Positions 32,812 through 44,200 of a DNA stretch of 64,000 nucleotides are shown here, in pieces. The DNA comes from Symbiodinium sp. CCMP2592 (lineage: Eukaryota > Sar > Dinophyceae > Suessiales > Symbiodiniaceae). The stretch is taken from the NCBI GenBank assembly GCA_905221615.1, contig CAJNDT010003824.1, positions 137,001-201,000 of the forward strand, written 5' to 3'. Numbering within the stretch: position 1 is the stretch's first letter; every line of letters begins with the position of its first letter. The notes beneath the pieces are model-generated. The model was not told the DNA's origin. It saw only the letters and a list, made by a program, of their open reading frames with translations, and searched no databases. The position numbers and the translations under genes were made by a program.

Positions 32812-34060
32812 ACTCATATAACAACTCGAGAACGACCCCTATAAGATAAGACGCCGTGGCACCCATACTGGAGACCCCCGTATAGAACTCTTTTGGAAAC
32901 CTCGATAAAGCACTAGCAGAACCCCGTAAAGCCCTATAGAACCCTGAAAGCCCTAAATTAGCAGTTTCTAGGGACCTAAACAAAACTGAACGGTACCTTC
33001 AAAAGAATCCTTGTAAGATCCTCAAAGAAGCTTGTATACTGCCCCTATTTCGGGCATGCATCGTAGTCCCCTGGGAACGCCGTCTTCGTTCGCGGGTGCA
33101 GGCGACGCGCAAAGGCCTCTTGACCTGCTGGGAGACACCTGGCCTTTTCAGGGTTTGGAGGGTTTAAGGGTTCAGGGAACCCTAAACCCCTAAACCCTAA
33201 GCCCTAAAAGGGCGTTTGTGCTGTGGGTTTTAGTCTTGCCTGTTTGCTTTTATGGGTTGCCTGTGTTGTTTTGTTTCAACGGTTTGGGCCGCTGAAGTCT
33301 TCTGGGTTTATTTATTTATCAGCAAATTTTGGATGGAGGTCTTCGCGGGCTGTAGAATGTTCGTTATATGTCATTTGTCCGGCTTATATTGCGTTTGGAT
33401 AAGAGGTATGATCCACTGTTCAGAATCAGAATCGGGGGTTGAGGATTTGTTTAGGATGCAACCCTGTGGGCTTAGCGCTCAAGACTCAGATGTAAAGGCG
33501 GTTGAGCCACAGCAGCAAATTTTGGGCTTAGGTATTTTAGTGTGGAATTGTGATAAGCAGAACCCTCTCTTGCTCTGAATTATGTTGGGATCCCTGGTAC
33601 AATCTTTACTGAACCAGAGGGTTTATTGAGGGGTCTACATTATGTGAGTGCATGCGCTTCGAGTTGACGAGATTTGGGCTCAAGGTCTCCCGGCTTTCGG
33701 ATTGAAGTTCATAGGTCCGGGTTGCCGGACAATATAGGGGCCTGAATTTAACTACCTATACTATTTTGGGGGGCTCCTTGTTGCAAGTATATAGTAGCAT
33801 GGGACCCGAAACCCTACTCTAACAACTAGGGCCCCTGTAGCATATGTGGAGGTATTTAGGAGTGTGGGGATTGAGATTTGTCGGGTCATTGCGGTTTGGG
33901 CTTGCACTTAGCTCATGTGTGTGATGATTAACCTTACAGTCCACAGCCTCGAGCAGCATCTAGAATCGCGTAGGGCCGTGGAGTCCTAAACATCTAAAGC
34001 CCTTCGCTGCAAGACCCCAAAGCCACAAACCCAACCCTAAACTCCAAAACACCCACACCT
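32812..34060. other. Spacer without a supported gene
   Basis: Contains telomere-type motifs (33,150-33,210) and an inverted-repeat relic at about 33,738-33,836 (GGGGCCTGAATTTAAC facing CTAACAACTAGGGCCCC). An open frame at 33,252-33,578 has no recognisable domain and sits in AT-rich DNA. Confidence 0.4.
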
Positions 34061-34152
34061 ACTTGGAGGTTCATGGGTCGTTATAAGTAGGTTATAAGTC
34101 CCCGAATATGGGATTCACAACCCCACTTATAACTACCCATGAACCTCCAAGT
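34061..34152. mobile_element. MITE-A copy, 92 bp
   Basis: Terminal inverted repeats ACTTGGAGGTTCATGGGT and CCATGAACCTCCAAGT; the interior is shorter than in the 29,241 copy. If the element is taken as CTTGG...CCAAG, it is flanked by TA on both sides. Confidence 0.88.
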
Positions 34153-34815
34153 AGTAGAAGCCTAAATCCGAAACGCCCAGACCTATCCCTAAACCCTAAA
34201 GCCCGAAAGCCCGAAAAGTAGAAGCCTAAACCTACAATTGGCAGCCAGGGTCTTAAAGCAAGGATGTCTCCAGCAATCTGATCGGGGTTTAGGGTTAAGG
34301 GTTTCAGGGTTTCAGGGTTTTAGGGGTTTAGGGGTTTAGAGGGTAGGGTCTGGGTTTGGGGTTTAGGGTTTATGATTCAGGGTGTAGGGTTTAGGGTTCA
34401 GGCCCAGTTCAGGCCCCCCATGCAAGCCTCATCCCAAGCGGTAGGTGTTGGGTTCCAAATACTTGGCTCTGAACGGTTTCGCAGCGAAATCAGACTGAAC
34501 CGGTTCGTTTCACGAAGGGTTGACATCAGGGTTTGGGTTTAGGGAAAGAAGGTTAAAATTCGTGTAGAACTTACTATAACAAAAAACGTATATATATGTA
34601 TATGTATACATATATATATATATACACACACATATATATTCATACATACATATACGACGGTTGGTCTTTCTGGAGTTAGGGGCTTGGAGTCTGGAACGTG
34701 GGGCCTAGCAACGGAGTGAGGACAGGCGCTAAGAGGCTGCGATTGCACTCCAATATCCCTTATTTAAGGAATCAGAGCTAGGGGAGGGTTTACGGGTTTA
34801 GGAGTTTCGGGCTTT
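34153..34815. repeat. Telomere-type repeats and (TA)n tract
   Basis: Telomere-type motifs are dense at 34,280-34,400. A TATATGTA/TATACATA tract lies at about 34,588-34,650. A MITE-C-like fragment (ACTCCAATATCCCTTATTTA) lies at 34,747-34,775. Confidence 0.6.
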
Positions 34816-36490
34816 TTTGGGTTCAGGGCCTCCAGCCAGGCTGCAGCCGGCGTCCGCCGCTTCAAGCGCTGCGACCATAGGGCCGTAGGATGTTCGATGC
34901 TTGCTTGGCATGGAAGCCTCAGACAGAAATCGGATTCACGCAGGGAGACAGGATTTCATGGTTTTGGGGTTTTGCTATTTTGGGGCGTTTAAGATGCGCG
35001 GGCGCGGGTGGCAATCCTGCTCTGCCATCCGACACGGCTCAGTCTTGCTCTGGTGGCATACATAACTTAAGAATTCTTCACCCATCCCGCTCGTGTGTCT
35101 ATGTGTGTGAGAACCCTACTCCCTAAATCCTGGACCCGAATCCCTAAACCCTAAACTGTGCTCCCGTGTCCGAAAAGCCGCAAAGCATCCATAGCGGCTT
35201 GGGGTTTAGGGTTTTAGGGTTTTAGGGTTTTAGGGGTTTTAGGGGTTTAGGGGTTTAGGGGTTTCGGGTTTAGGGTTTACAGGTTTCGGGTTTCGGGTTC
35301 GGCCTTTGGGGAATGGGAGAAGACCTCGGAAAGCAAAGAAGCCCAGCCGCGGAGGATCCTTACCCAGCGGCCCTGTAGCCATGCGTACCCGCTTCCCAAC
35401 AGCTTTGGGCTCCAATTTCTTTTATTGCAACTTTGTCTGTCAACTCCAAGCCCTGCCCTGCGCGATGCATGCCGCGGGCTGAGATTCGGTTTGGGGGCAT
35501 CCTCGCTGGACATTGAGGGATCCAGGAGCAGTTTCTGAAGCCCTCGACTGCCGGACACGATCGTAATGAAGCATTTCTATGACATGTGCTTTAGGGCTTT
35601 AGGGTTTAGGTTTTATCGGATTTCTCTCGCCGGCTTTTCGACATGGTTTCTTGACATTCGGCCATCAGTCGGGTTTGCATGTGGCTCTGTGGCTCCGGAG
35701 ACCAGGGTTTGATTATAATACCTGGTCATGTTATATGTAATGCACTTCCGTGTAGTATAGTACGTATAAAACCCTAAACCCTAAGTACCCTAAACCCCTA
35801 GACCCCAAACCCGAAACCCAACACTTCGAGACCCGATTTGAGTTAGCCCATCGGTTCCAGCAACGATGGCTTGGTTGCTCCTGGGACCTGCCCCTTCAAG
35901 CCCTGCCCCTTCAAGCCTAAGCGCTACGCTCCTAATCCCTAACTTCTAAGCCCTATAAGCCCTAAACCCTGCAAGGTGGTAGGGCTGCTCGTGCTGGCGC
36001 TGGGCGTCGCGGAGTCTGCGCGAGCTCGGTTCTCGGCACGGGGGAGTCTCGGGCTGGTTCGTAGAGTCGAATCCGGGCACCGATGCTCCACAGATCAGCA
36101 GGGGAACTAGGGTGACTAAGAGGGCCCTTGTTACTTTCGGCAACATTATGCAGTTTGGAGCTCAGAGCGTCTGGGGTGTTGGTTCGGCGGGATGGGATGT
36201 CTTTCGAGCGTTCGAGGATCATCGAAAGGCAAGGTTTCGAGCATGTTCGAGCCAAGCCCCCCACTCTCTCCACTCACGGCGCCAGGTGTACACAGAGGGG
36301 AGCTTGGCCACAGCTCAGGCGGCTGGGGACCAGGCACCTGCGGTGTGGTTTAAGCTTTTGGCAATATCTCGTGGTGCTGCATGTCACACTCTCATTCGCC
36401 ACTCGCTGGGTCTGTTGAGAGCATGGTTCTGTGATCTACGCCAATCTACGCGCTGCTGCCAGGAGCGTCTGCTCGAGGTCGCGTGCGTGA
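34816..36490. repeat. Upstream part of ankyrin segmental unit 3 (blocks P1-P4)
   Basis: Same order as in unit 1: P1 about 34,820-35,200, telomere-type repeats 35,200-35,295, P2 about 35,300-35,770, P3 about 35,845-35,930, P4 about 35,970-36,490. A second empty version of the DIRS insertion point lies at 35,753/35,754. Confidence 0.65.
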
Positions 36491-36854
36491 TTGCTGAACT
36501 CACCGGAGTTATTCTGTTCAAAAGAGAAGGAAGGAGAGTCGAAGAAACACCCGAAGCATCGGATGCATGCAAAGAACTGTGAACCATGTGCTCCTCTGGA
36601 GCTGGAGATATCCCGTGATCACCCTTGGGAACCTGGGCGGAGCCGCCCACTCTGGCAAGCCTGCCGCAGGGAAAGCTTTTTGTCCTGCCTCCAGCATGCA
36701 AAGTGTCCGCACAGTTTCCAAGCACCGAACACGGGCAAAATGCTCGATGCGCTGGTTGTGGGTCCAGGATCATAGCCCGGCTAACTTGCTGCCCTTTCCT
36801 CCGCCGCTCGTGGTTGTTTGCTCATTGCCCTCAGGCTTTGTAAAGGTCAGAACC

Positions 36855-37848
36855 ATGTGCTCGCCTGGAGCCGAAAGCACCATGCACCGGCAGGACGAGA
36901 AGGCAGAAGTGACTGAGAAACCCATCGCGGAGACGAGCGTGCCGCCTACTACGACCACCACCTCCATCACCACCACGAGGGGGCGGCCTCCGGCCATCTC
37001 CTTGCGAGAAGCTGCCTATGAAGGCGACGTGGCGGCCCTCACGCAGCACCTCCAGGCCCAGTTGCTCTCGCAGTAGCGGGCAAGTGGCGATTCTTTCAGG
37101 AGGGCTGTGCGGCCGTGCTGTGTTTGGAAGTCCTTGACAAATTTCACAATAGGAGTTGGAAAGCTCCTGCTCCGCGCCGAGGCTGGGTCCGATTTGAATG
37201 CGGCGGACTCTGACGGATGGACCGCAGCGCACGTGGCCGCGTATCACGGCCGCGTCGAGGTGCTGAAGTTCCTCCACCAGGCGCCTTTTGAAGTCTAAGG
37301 CGCCGTCGAAGCCGCTGAAGCCGTAGACTGTTCCCCCGGTGAGGCAGGCGCCAACCTGAACGTGATGACCAACTATGGTGCCACGCCGGCCTTTATGGCA
37401 GCCAATGAGTGGAAAGCAGAAGCGCTGGAGGCACTCGCCAAGGCCAGGGCTGCGGCTTTGCAGAGTCTTCCTGTAAGTTGCAGGGGTTAGGACACGACTC
37501 ACTCGCCGGGACAAGGGCGGGAGAGGCTTTTCCCCAACGTCTTCAAATCCTCTAGCTGAAAGTACAAACAGGAGGTTCCCTTGGCGGTTTCCACTCTGAG
37601 GCGGGGGCCGACCTGCAGAAGGCGAACCGAGATGGACGGACCCCGACGCACGCTGCCGCTTGGAACGGCCGCGTGGACGCCCTGCGGGTCCTCATCCAGG
37701 CTGTGCTCTTCTCTCACTCGGTCTCGGTGCAGCAGCCCCCGCTCCGCAGGCCGGTGTCGACCTCAACGTCCAAGACAATCACGGAAACACGCCGGCCGAC
37801 GATGCTGCCAAGCAGGACCATCCAGAGGCACTGAAGCTTCTCCTCGAG
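36855..37848 (+). CDS. Ankyrin repeat protein, copy 3 (five exons)
   Basis: Inferred exons: 36855-37055 (201 nt), 37182-37280 (99), 37344-37442 (99), 37601-37699 (99), 37750-37848 (99). It starts MCSPGAES and has the Thr run and REAAYEGDVAALTQHLQ. The repeats begin AGSDLNAAD, AGANLNVMT, AGADLQKAN and AGVDLNVQD. All four repeat exons are exactly 33 codons, phase 0, after AG and, between exons, before GC donors. The frame upstream of ATG 36855 differs from that of copy 1 by small indels, which supports this start. It lacks one of the repeats of copy 1. Confidence 0.72.
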
Positions 37849-38837
37849 GTCAGCGAGGGAACTACAGGAAGCCTCAACCCTAAGTGCAGAGCTTTCCCTT
37901 CAGTTCACGGGTGGTGCCGCCGCTCGCCTGCCAGGCCGGGGGCAAACGCAACAAAGCCTGAGGCCACCGTGGCGGCTCGCTACGTGCACGTGACCATTTG
38001 TCTTTGCTACGACGTTTATTTTCTACTATCATATACTCTCATTATGTATTCTATGATGATGATCATGGTTCTCAGTATTGTTTTGTATTGCTTGAATTCA
38101 TTGCTGATACTAGTACTAGTACTACTACTATTATTATTAATGATGTTGTTTTCCTTTTGCGATAACTGTCATCTGTATTAGTAGTAGTCGTCGTCATCTT
38201 CATGGTGGTGGTGGTGGTGGTGGTGGTGGTGGTGGTGGTGCTAATGCTAAAGGTAGTGGTAAAGGTAGTGGCAATGGTAGTGGTAGTGGTAGTGGCAGTG
38301 GTAGCGATAGTAGTAGTGGTGGTAGTAGTAGTAGGAGGAGGAGGAGGAGGAGGACGTTACGATGATGAGCATGGTCATGGTCATCGGTATCGTCGAAAAT
38401 ACTAACCATAATAATCACAGTAATACTGTTATAACCAATAAAGATTTTAGCATTATTCTTATTCTCACAGGGTTTGGGTCGTGGCAAGCTTAGGTTCGCG
38501 CTTTCGGCACCTGGCCTGAGGCGTGCTCTGGAAAACAGGACCTTCAGGGATTCGGTGTTGCTCAAAAGCCGGACACTATTGGAGGGTCAAGGGTTATAGG
38601 ATTAAGGTAATCCCAAGTAACCTACCGTTTTAAGGACTGTTATAAAGAAATCATATTAGGGAACCCTAAAGGTAGGTTCCTTAGGGTCCAGGTAGGTATC
38701 AGATGATCGCTACACACCCCAAAAACCTTAAAGCTGACCGCCCCAAAGCCCGAAAGCCGTAGACCGCAAAGCCCAAAAAGCTTGAGCCCGGAACAAAAGG
38801 CAGCACAGCCAAAGCCAAGCCCTCAATCCCTTCGCAA
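37849..38837. repeat. Unit 3 downstream region with short triplet arms
   Basis: A short ACT arm (about 38,107-38,135), a spacer with 'atgatgttgttttcc', and GTG/GGTAGT repeats (38,200-38,350) mirror the layout of unit 2 at reduced size. The rest is spacer with a possible degraded inverted-repeat element at about 38,595-38,690. Confidence 0.6.
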
Positions 38838-39316
<479 letters not shown>

Positions 39317-39318
<2 letters not shown>

Positions 39319-41033
39319 GCCACCCCCCCTCTACCAACCTCCTGGCGCCACAACCCGTCATCCGTCATGATCATCATCAGCGTCATCATCACAAAAAAAT
39401 ATAATGTCAATTGCAGAAGATGCATTGGCTCAGGCTCCCTATCCGTGACAGCTGCAGAAGTTGCCGAGGCTCACTTGCCTTAATTGTCACAGTCGGAAGT
39501 TGCAGAGGTTCAGGCCCCAAAACTGCGACAGCAGCTGGAGATGCAAACTCGCAGGTGGTCGGATAGTACGAAAGTACCGTGCAAAACGCAGGAGCTGCCA
39601 AGACCCTTGAAACACTCCTGAAACGTGAATCGCAACATCTTCTTAACATCAAAAGCAAAGAAAGATGCCAGAAGTACGCGGGAGTGGTTCGCCAACACCC
39701 CTAAATCCCAGACCTGGGCGTAGGAGGGTTTGCTTTTGAAGTGGTGTGTGGTGCGCGCGCTAGGGTCCGCGAAGGAGTGTCGTGATCATCCCCTAAAAAG
39801 CTTCCCCCCAACCAACTTCGAGTTTTTGCCGAAAGCCTCCGATGTCCCAAAGTAAGGGTCGCAAAGTCAAGACGTAGGTTTGGTGACTTGACTATATAGA
39901 ATATGTCCGTGGAGATATTGCTCGGGGTGTTTGAGCGATGTCGTCATCATCCCCCCTCGCCCCCGCCCCACCTGAAAAGCAAGTCCAAAATCTGAAGCTC
40001 GAGTTAGCAAACTCGACAAGTCGATTTTGAGGCTTCATAAGATGTTCCTACATAACGAAACTATAGTGTAAATACCGAGTAAAAAGGATATGTTCGGGAA
40101 GAGTATTTAGGAGGGTTGGTTGGTTGGGGGCGCCGACTACTACTAATGGCTACGAATGATACTAGCAATTGTATGCGTGCTAGCTAAGAACAACAATAAT
40201 TGATATGTTATTTGCTTATCATCGTGATGATTTTTGTTGTTACTAGTATTGACCCTGTTCGTGACTCTTGCTATTTCTAGCCTTTTCATCTTCAATCCCT
40301 GCGCCGCACGTAAGTCCCGAAGCATTCGGTGCCACAATAAAGCAGGCGTTGGAGAAGCCCCTGAACCTTTTGGGGTGTATGATTGTCGTGCAGACCCCGA
40401 ATTTATCAAGCCCGATCCTCTAACTAGGACTATTTTGGAACTCTCAACAGTAAACTTTGCAGAGTGTGGTCCACCGCGCACCCTGAATTAACAACCCACT
40501 TTGACTGGTCCCACATACCCCTAAACTTTCAATCCTCGTAAAACCTCAACGTCCTCGGAGACCGGAAGCCCCATATTTTGAAGTTCCATATCATAGTGCA
40601 ATCCTCATAATGAAAGCTCGTCCAACCCAATGTGCACAAGCCACAAACCCAAAGCCTTTTCAAAACTATGGCAACAAGCCCACATCGGGCCTACAACCCT
40701 AGACCCTAAACCCATCAAGCAAAAGCCTACACAAGCCATGGGGCATAGAACCCTCATAGTGACCTAGTTATTCAGGCCCCCACATTATTATTATTATAGT
40801 TATTATTGTTATAGTTATTATTATAGTAACTTCATTATTGCAAGCCATGGGGCCTTCCTCCTGGCAGCTCGCCTTGGCTGCCGCGCGCGGGAGGGCGAGC
40901 GCCCGACGCCGCTCGGCTTTCAGCACAAAGAGAATCTAATTTAGGGGCCTGAATGATTAGACTAGGGTTCCTTTGAAAGGCATGCCTTGAAGGGGTCTAC
41001 AAGGGATCTACAACATAGGGGCCTTAACAATTA
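39317..41033. other. Spacer without a supported gene
   Basis: Imperfect direct repeats of 'gacagctgcagaagttgc' type occur at 39,448-39,540. CCCTAAA motifs end near 40,700. ATT triplets lie at 40,780-40,835. A GGGGCCT-type inverted-repeat element begins near 40,943 and is interrupted by the copia LTR at 41,039. Confidence 0.45.
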
Positions 41034-41038
41034 GTTAG
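41034..41038. other. Target-site duplication GTTAG, left
   Basis: GTTAG precedes the left LTR and is repeated at 49722-49726 directly after the right LTR. Confidence 0.9.
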
Positions 41039-41245
41039 TCTAAGACTACGGCAGCAAGGGATGGCTGTTTTCCCCTGTGCTTCGGCAAAAGCTCATGAGC
41101 CTGAGTCGTCGAGGAGCGAAGCAATGCCATATGCACTGGAACATCCCCCTCGAGGAGCGAAGCAATGCGATATGCACCGGAACACCTGCGTAGAACGGCC
41201 TGAAAGAAACTGTGCAAAGGCCTAGCAGCGATCTTCAGATTTACA
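41039..41245 (-). repeat. 3' LTR of element A
   Basis: On the minus strand it reads TGTAAATCTGAAG to GTAGTCTTAGA. It contains two tandem copies of a GAGGAGCGAAGCAATGC-based unit. The polyprotein stop codon lies a few codons inside this LTR. It differs from the 5' LTR at one base (CCCCCTCGAGG against CCCCCTTGAGG on the plus strand). Confidence 0.93.
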
Positions 41246-44200
41246 CTGCTTCAAAACAACGTTTCCCTCCTTCAAAGGGAGACTCAGTCGCCCTGAAAGA
41301 GGCCACCAGTCACTAGCCAGTTTGGGCTTCGTCAGTATGTCGGCTCGTTGAAGATGAGTCGGTACCCAAACCAAAGGTGCCCGGGCATCATCGTGGTCGG
41401 CGGTCTCCTCCGTCAGCGTCTGTCGTAGGCAAGCAATATCTATCGCGAGGCGACGGTCGGAGGGAGTTCTTGGGAGTCCATCACGGTGCATGTGATCATA
41501 AAGGGAACGGCAATCGGTGACTCCCAGGATTGGAATCCCTTTTCCTGAATCCCTGGTGATCTTGCCGGAGAGGAAGGAGTCGATCATGGCCCTCACGTAC
41601 TGCCCGAGCTCGAAACCCTCAATGCACCCCATGGTTTCCGCACCAAACGTAGATCTACACACCCTGTCGCAAGCATGGGATCGCCATTCCAGAATGCTGG
41701 CCGGTGAGCCCGCGGAAGTGACTCCGTCTTTGCCGCAAACCATCACCAAAGTTCCGAGTTGTGATGCCACACTCGAGTTCCTTTTCTTCGTCTTGCGGGC
41801 CTTGTTCACCCACGGTCCTTCGGTGATCCTGCCGTTGCGCTCATCCTCCTCGTAGAGAAAGTAGACGGGGTCCGCGTTGGAGTCCGGCGCGTTGCTCCAC
41901 CCTGCATCATGAAACACAGTCACCACCATCTCGTCGAGGGGAACCTTCGCCAGGAGGATGCCCTCGTCCTTGTGCAGTAGTGCCCGCTTCGCCATGGTGT
42001 TGGTAAAACGGATGTCCTCGATCGTTGGTCGGGCCTGTAATTGTTGGCACATCGATACTCCACAGGCCAAATCTGGCCTTGACTGCGATGCCAACCATGA
42101 TAGGGCACCAACCAAGGAACGGTTGTCCGCAACTTGTTCAGGGTCAGCGAGTGCATCGGCGGGTGCCTTGGGGTCCACGTAGATCTCGAAGAGTCGGTTG
42201 GTGGCATAGGAGGACTGAGAGACGAAGATGCCATCATGTCGGGTCTCGATGTGGGAACCGATGAAATCGAACACGTCCTCTTCCCATTCGTCAACCGGAA
42301 AACATTTGGAAAGTTGTTCCTGAACAGATGCACGTAGGGCTCGAGGTCCAACCAGAAGGATATCATCAACATGAACCGCTGCGTAGCAAAGGGGCGGTCC
42401 TGTGCCACGCTTGCCCTCGGCATCAAGCTCAACCAGTTGGAACACGCATGGGTCCAACGGGGAAGCGAAGAACTTGCCCTTCTTGTTGTCGGGAAGGTCG
42501 ATGGTCAAGTTCTGGATATCCTTCTTGAACTTTTTCCACCACTTCCGGGGACTGTCAATCAATCCGAACACCCCCTTCTCGATCTTAATAAGTTGGTCTG
42601 GGTGAAGGCCCGGAAGTCCATGTTTGGGTTGTCGTAGATAAAGTTCACGATCCAGCTTCTCGCCGTTGAGAAACGCTGCGGTCACGTCGCCTGCGGCGAT
42701 GCCCCAATTGGAATCCAGCTGGGAGGCGGCCAACTGGAGGAGCGTCATGACGGCAGTGCGAGACACTGTTGGCGAGTCGGTCCGAAGGGCACCGGAGATG
42801 ATGTCCGGGTCGGTGTGTCCGGACACCACCAGCCTTGACTTGGCCTTCCATTCGACCGAGGGATCGGTCCGTCTTCGGGCCAAGTTCTTGTCGCGGTACG
42901 CAAACCGCGAGGAGAGCACCCGTCCTGACTTCATCTTTTCTGCGCTCTCGGTCACATCCAGTGGGCGGAGAGCCCCCAAGCGGAGATGTTCTTCCCATTG
43001 CTTGTGTTCCGCATCGATGAACAGCTGCCTTTTCTCTTCTGGAATCATATTCCAAGGGATCTCCTTCTCAAGCTGTTTGTCCCTGCCCCGTTTGGTAGTC
43101 GCTCTCTTCAGCATATGGGCCTCGTTGACGTTCTCCTTCTCCTTCGGGTTCTCGTAGGGCTCTGGTCTCTTCGTGGAGAATCTCTTGCGGACGGCGCGGG
43201 GGAGATCTTCGCGAGGAGGTCCAGGTGGCCTTTCATCGGGTAGGTCGCCGTTATCAAGTTCCATGTCTCCTGTCTCGTTCTCGCCTTCTTCGCCTTCGGG
43301 TTCGGAGAGATCCATGATCGCATCGAAGAGGTCCTTGTCCCCGATCTCGGCATCGTCCTCACCCGGGAAGACCGCAGAGTCGTCGTAGTTCCTCTCGACC
43401 AAGCGAAGTAGATCGTCCTTTGTAGCACGGAGCGCAAACATTCCGCCCAGCTCCTCGGGAAGAGCCTTGCGCAGGTGCTCTGGGGCGCAAAGGTAGCACC
43501 GTCCACTGTGTGATACCCAGTAGTTATTGTCCTGGCGTCCGATGATGGTGCCAGGCCCCTTCCACAGACCGGTCTTCTTGTTCGCGGGCTTTCTCCAGAA
43601 AAGGACCATGGCACCATTGTCGAGGTCTCTAGGCTTCACCCGGGCCCTCTGGGACATTCCCCGCCGAATCTTGTCTTCGGTGCGGGATCTGAAGAAGGAG
43701 AGCTTGGCGGCGTTCCGGATCATCTCACGGCGTTGCTGTGCGGAGTCTGGGGTCCTGAGCAGTTCTCCTCCGCCTTCTTCTACTTCAAAACGTAGATCAT
43801 CGTCACCGCGGGGGTTCTTTCCAAAGACGATCTGGCATGGGGCCCACCCACAACGGCGCCGTAGTTCATTTTTTGCGGTGGACGTCGCCGCGATGGCTTC
43901 CTCGACTTCGTCGCCACGCACCGTCTGGTCCTGCACGACCCTCGCAAAGATCTCTTTCCACCACTTGCCGTGCCTTTCTGTGAACCCGGACTGCCAATGA
44001 GCCTGCCCCGCGCTGGTACGAAGGTCGATGTGAAACCAATCAGCAAGGCGGCCGAAAGCATCCTGGATTCCTCTCTCCAAGTCGAGCGTGATCACCTTTG
44101 GGGCCCCAAACACCTGGATCCAGTGCTTCACGAAGGCTTTCTCGAGCACCGTCCCGGTTTGTTGGGGCACTTGTACCACCACTTGGTAGGAAGAGGCATG

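Noticed and set aside
33252..33578. 108-residue open frame
   Set aside because: Trp/Cys/Phe-rich translation of AT-rich spacer with no recognisable domain or paralog in the window.
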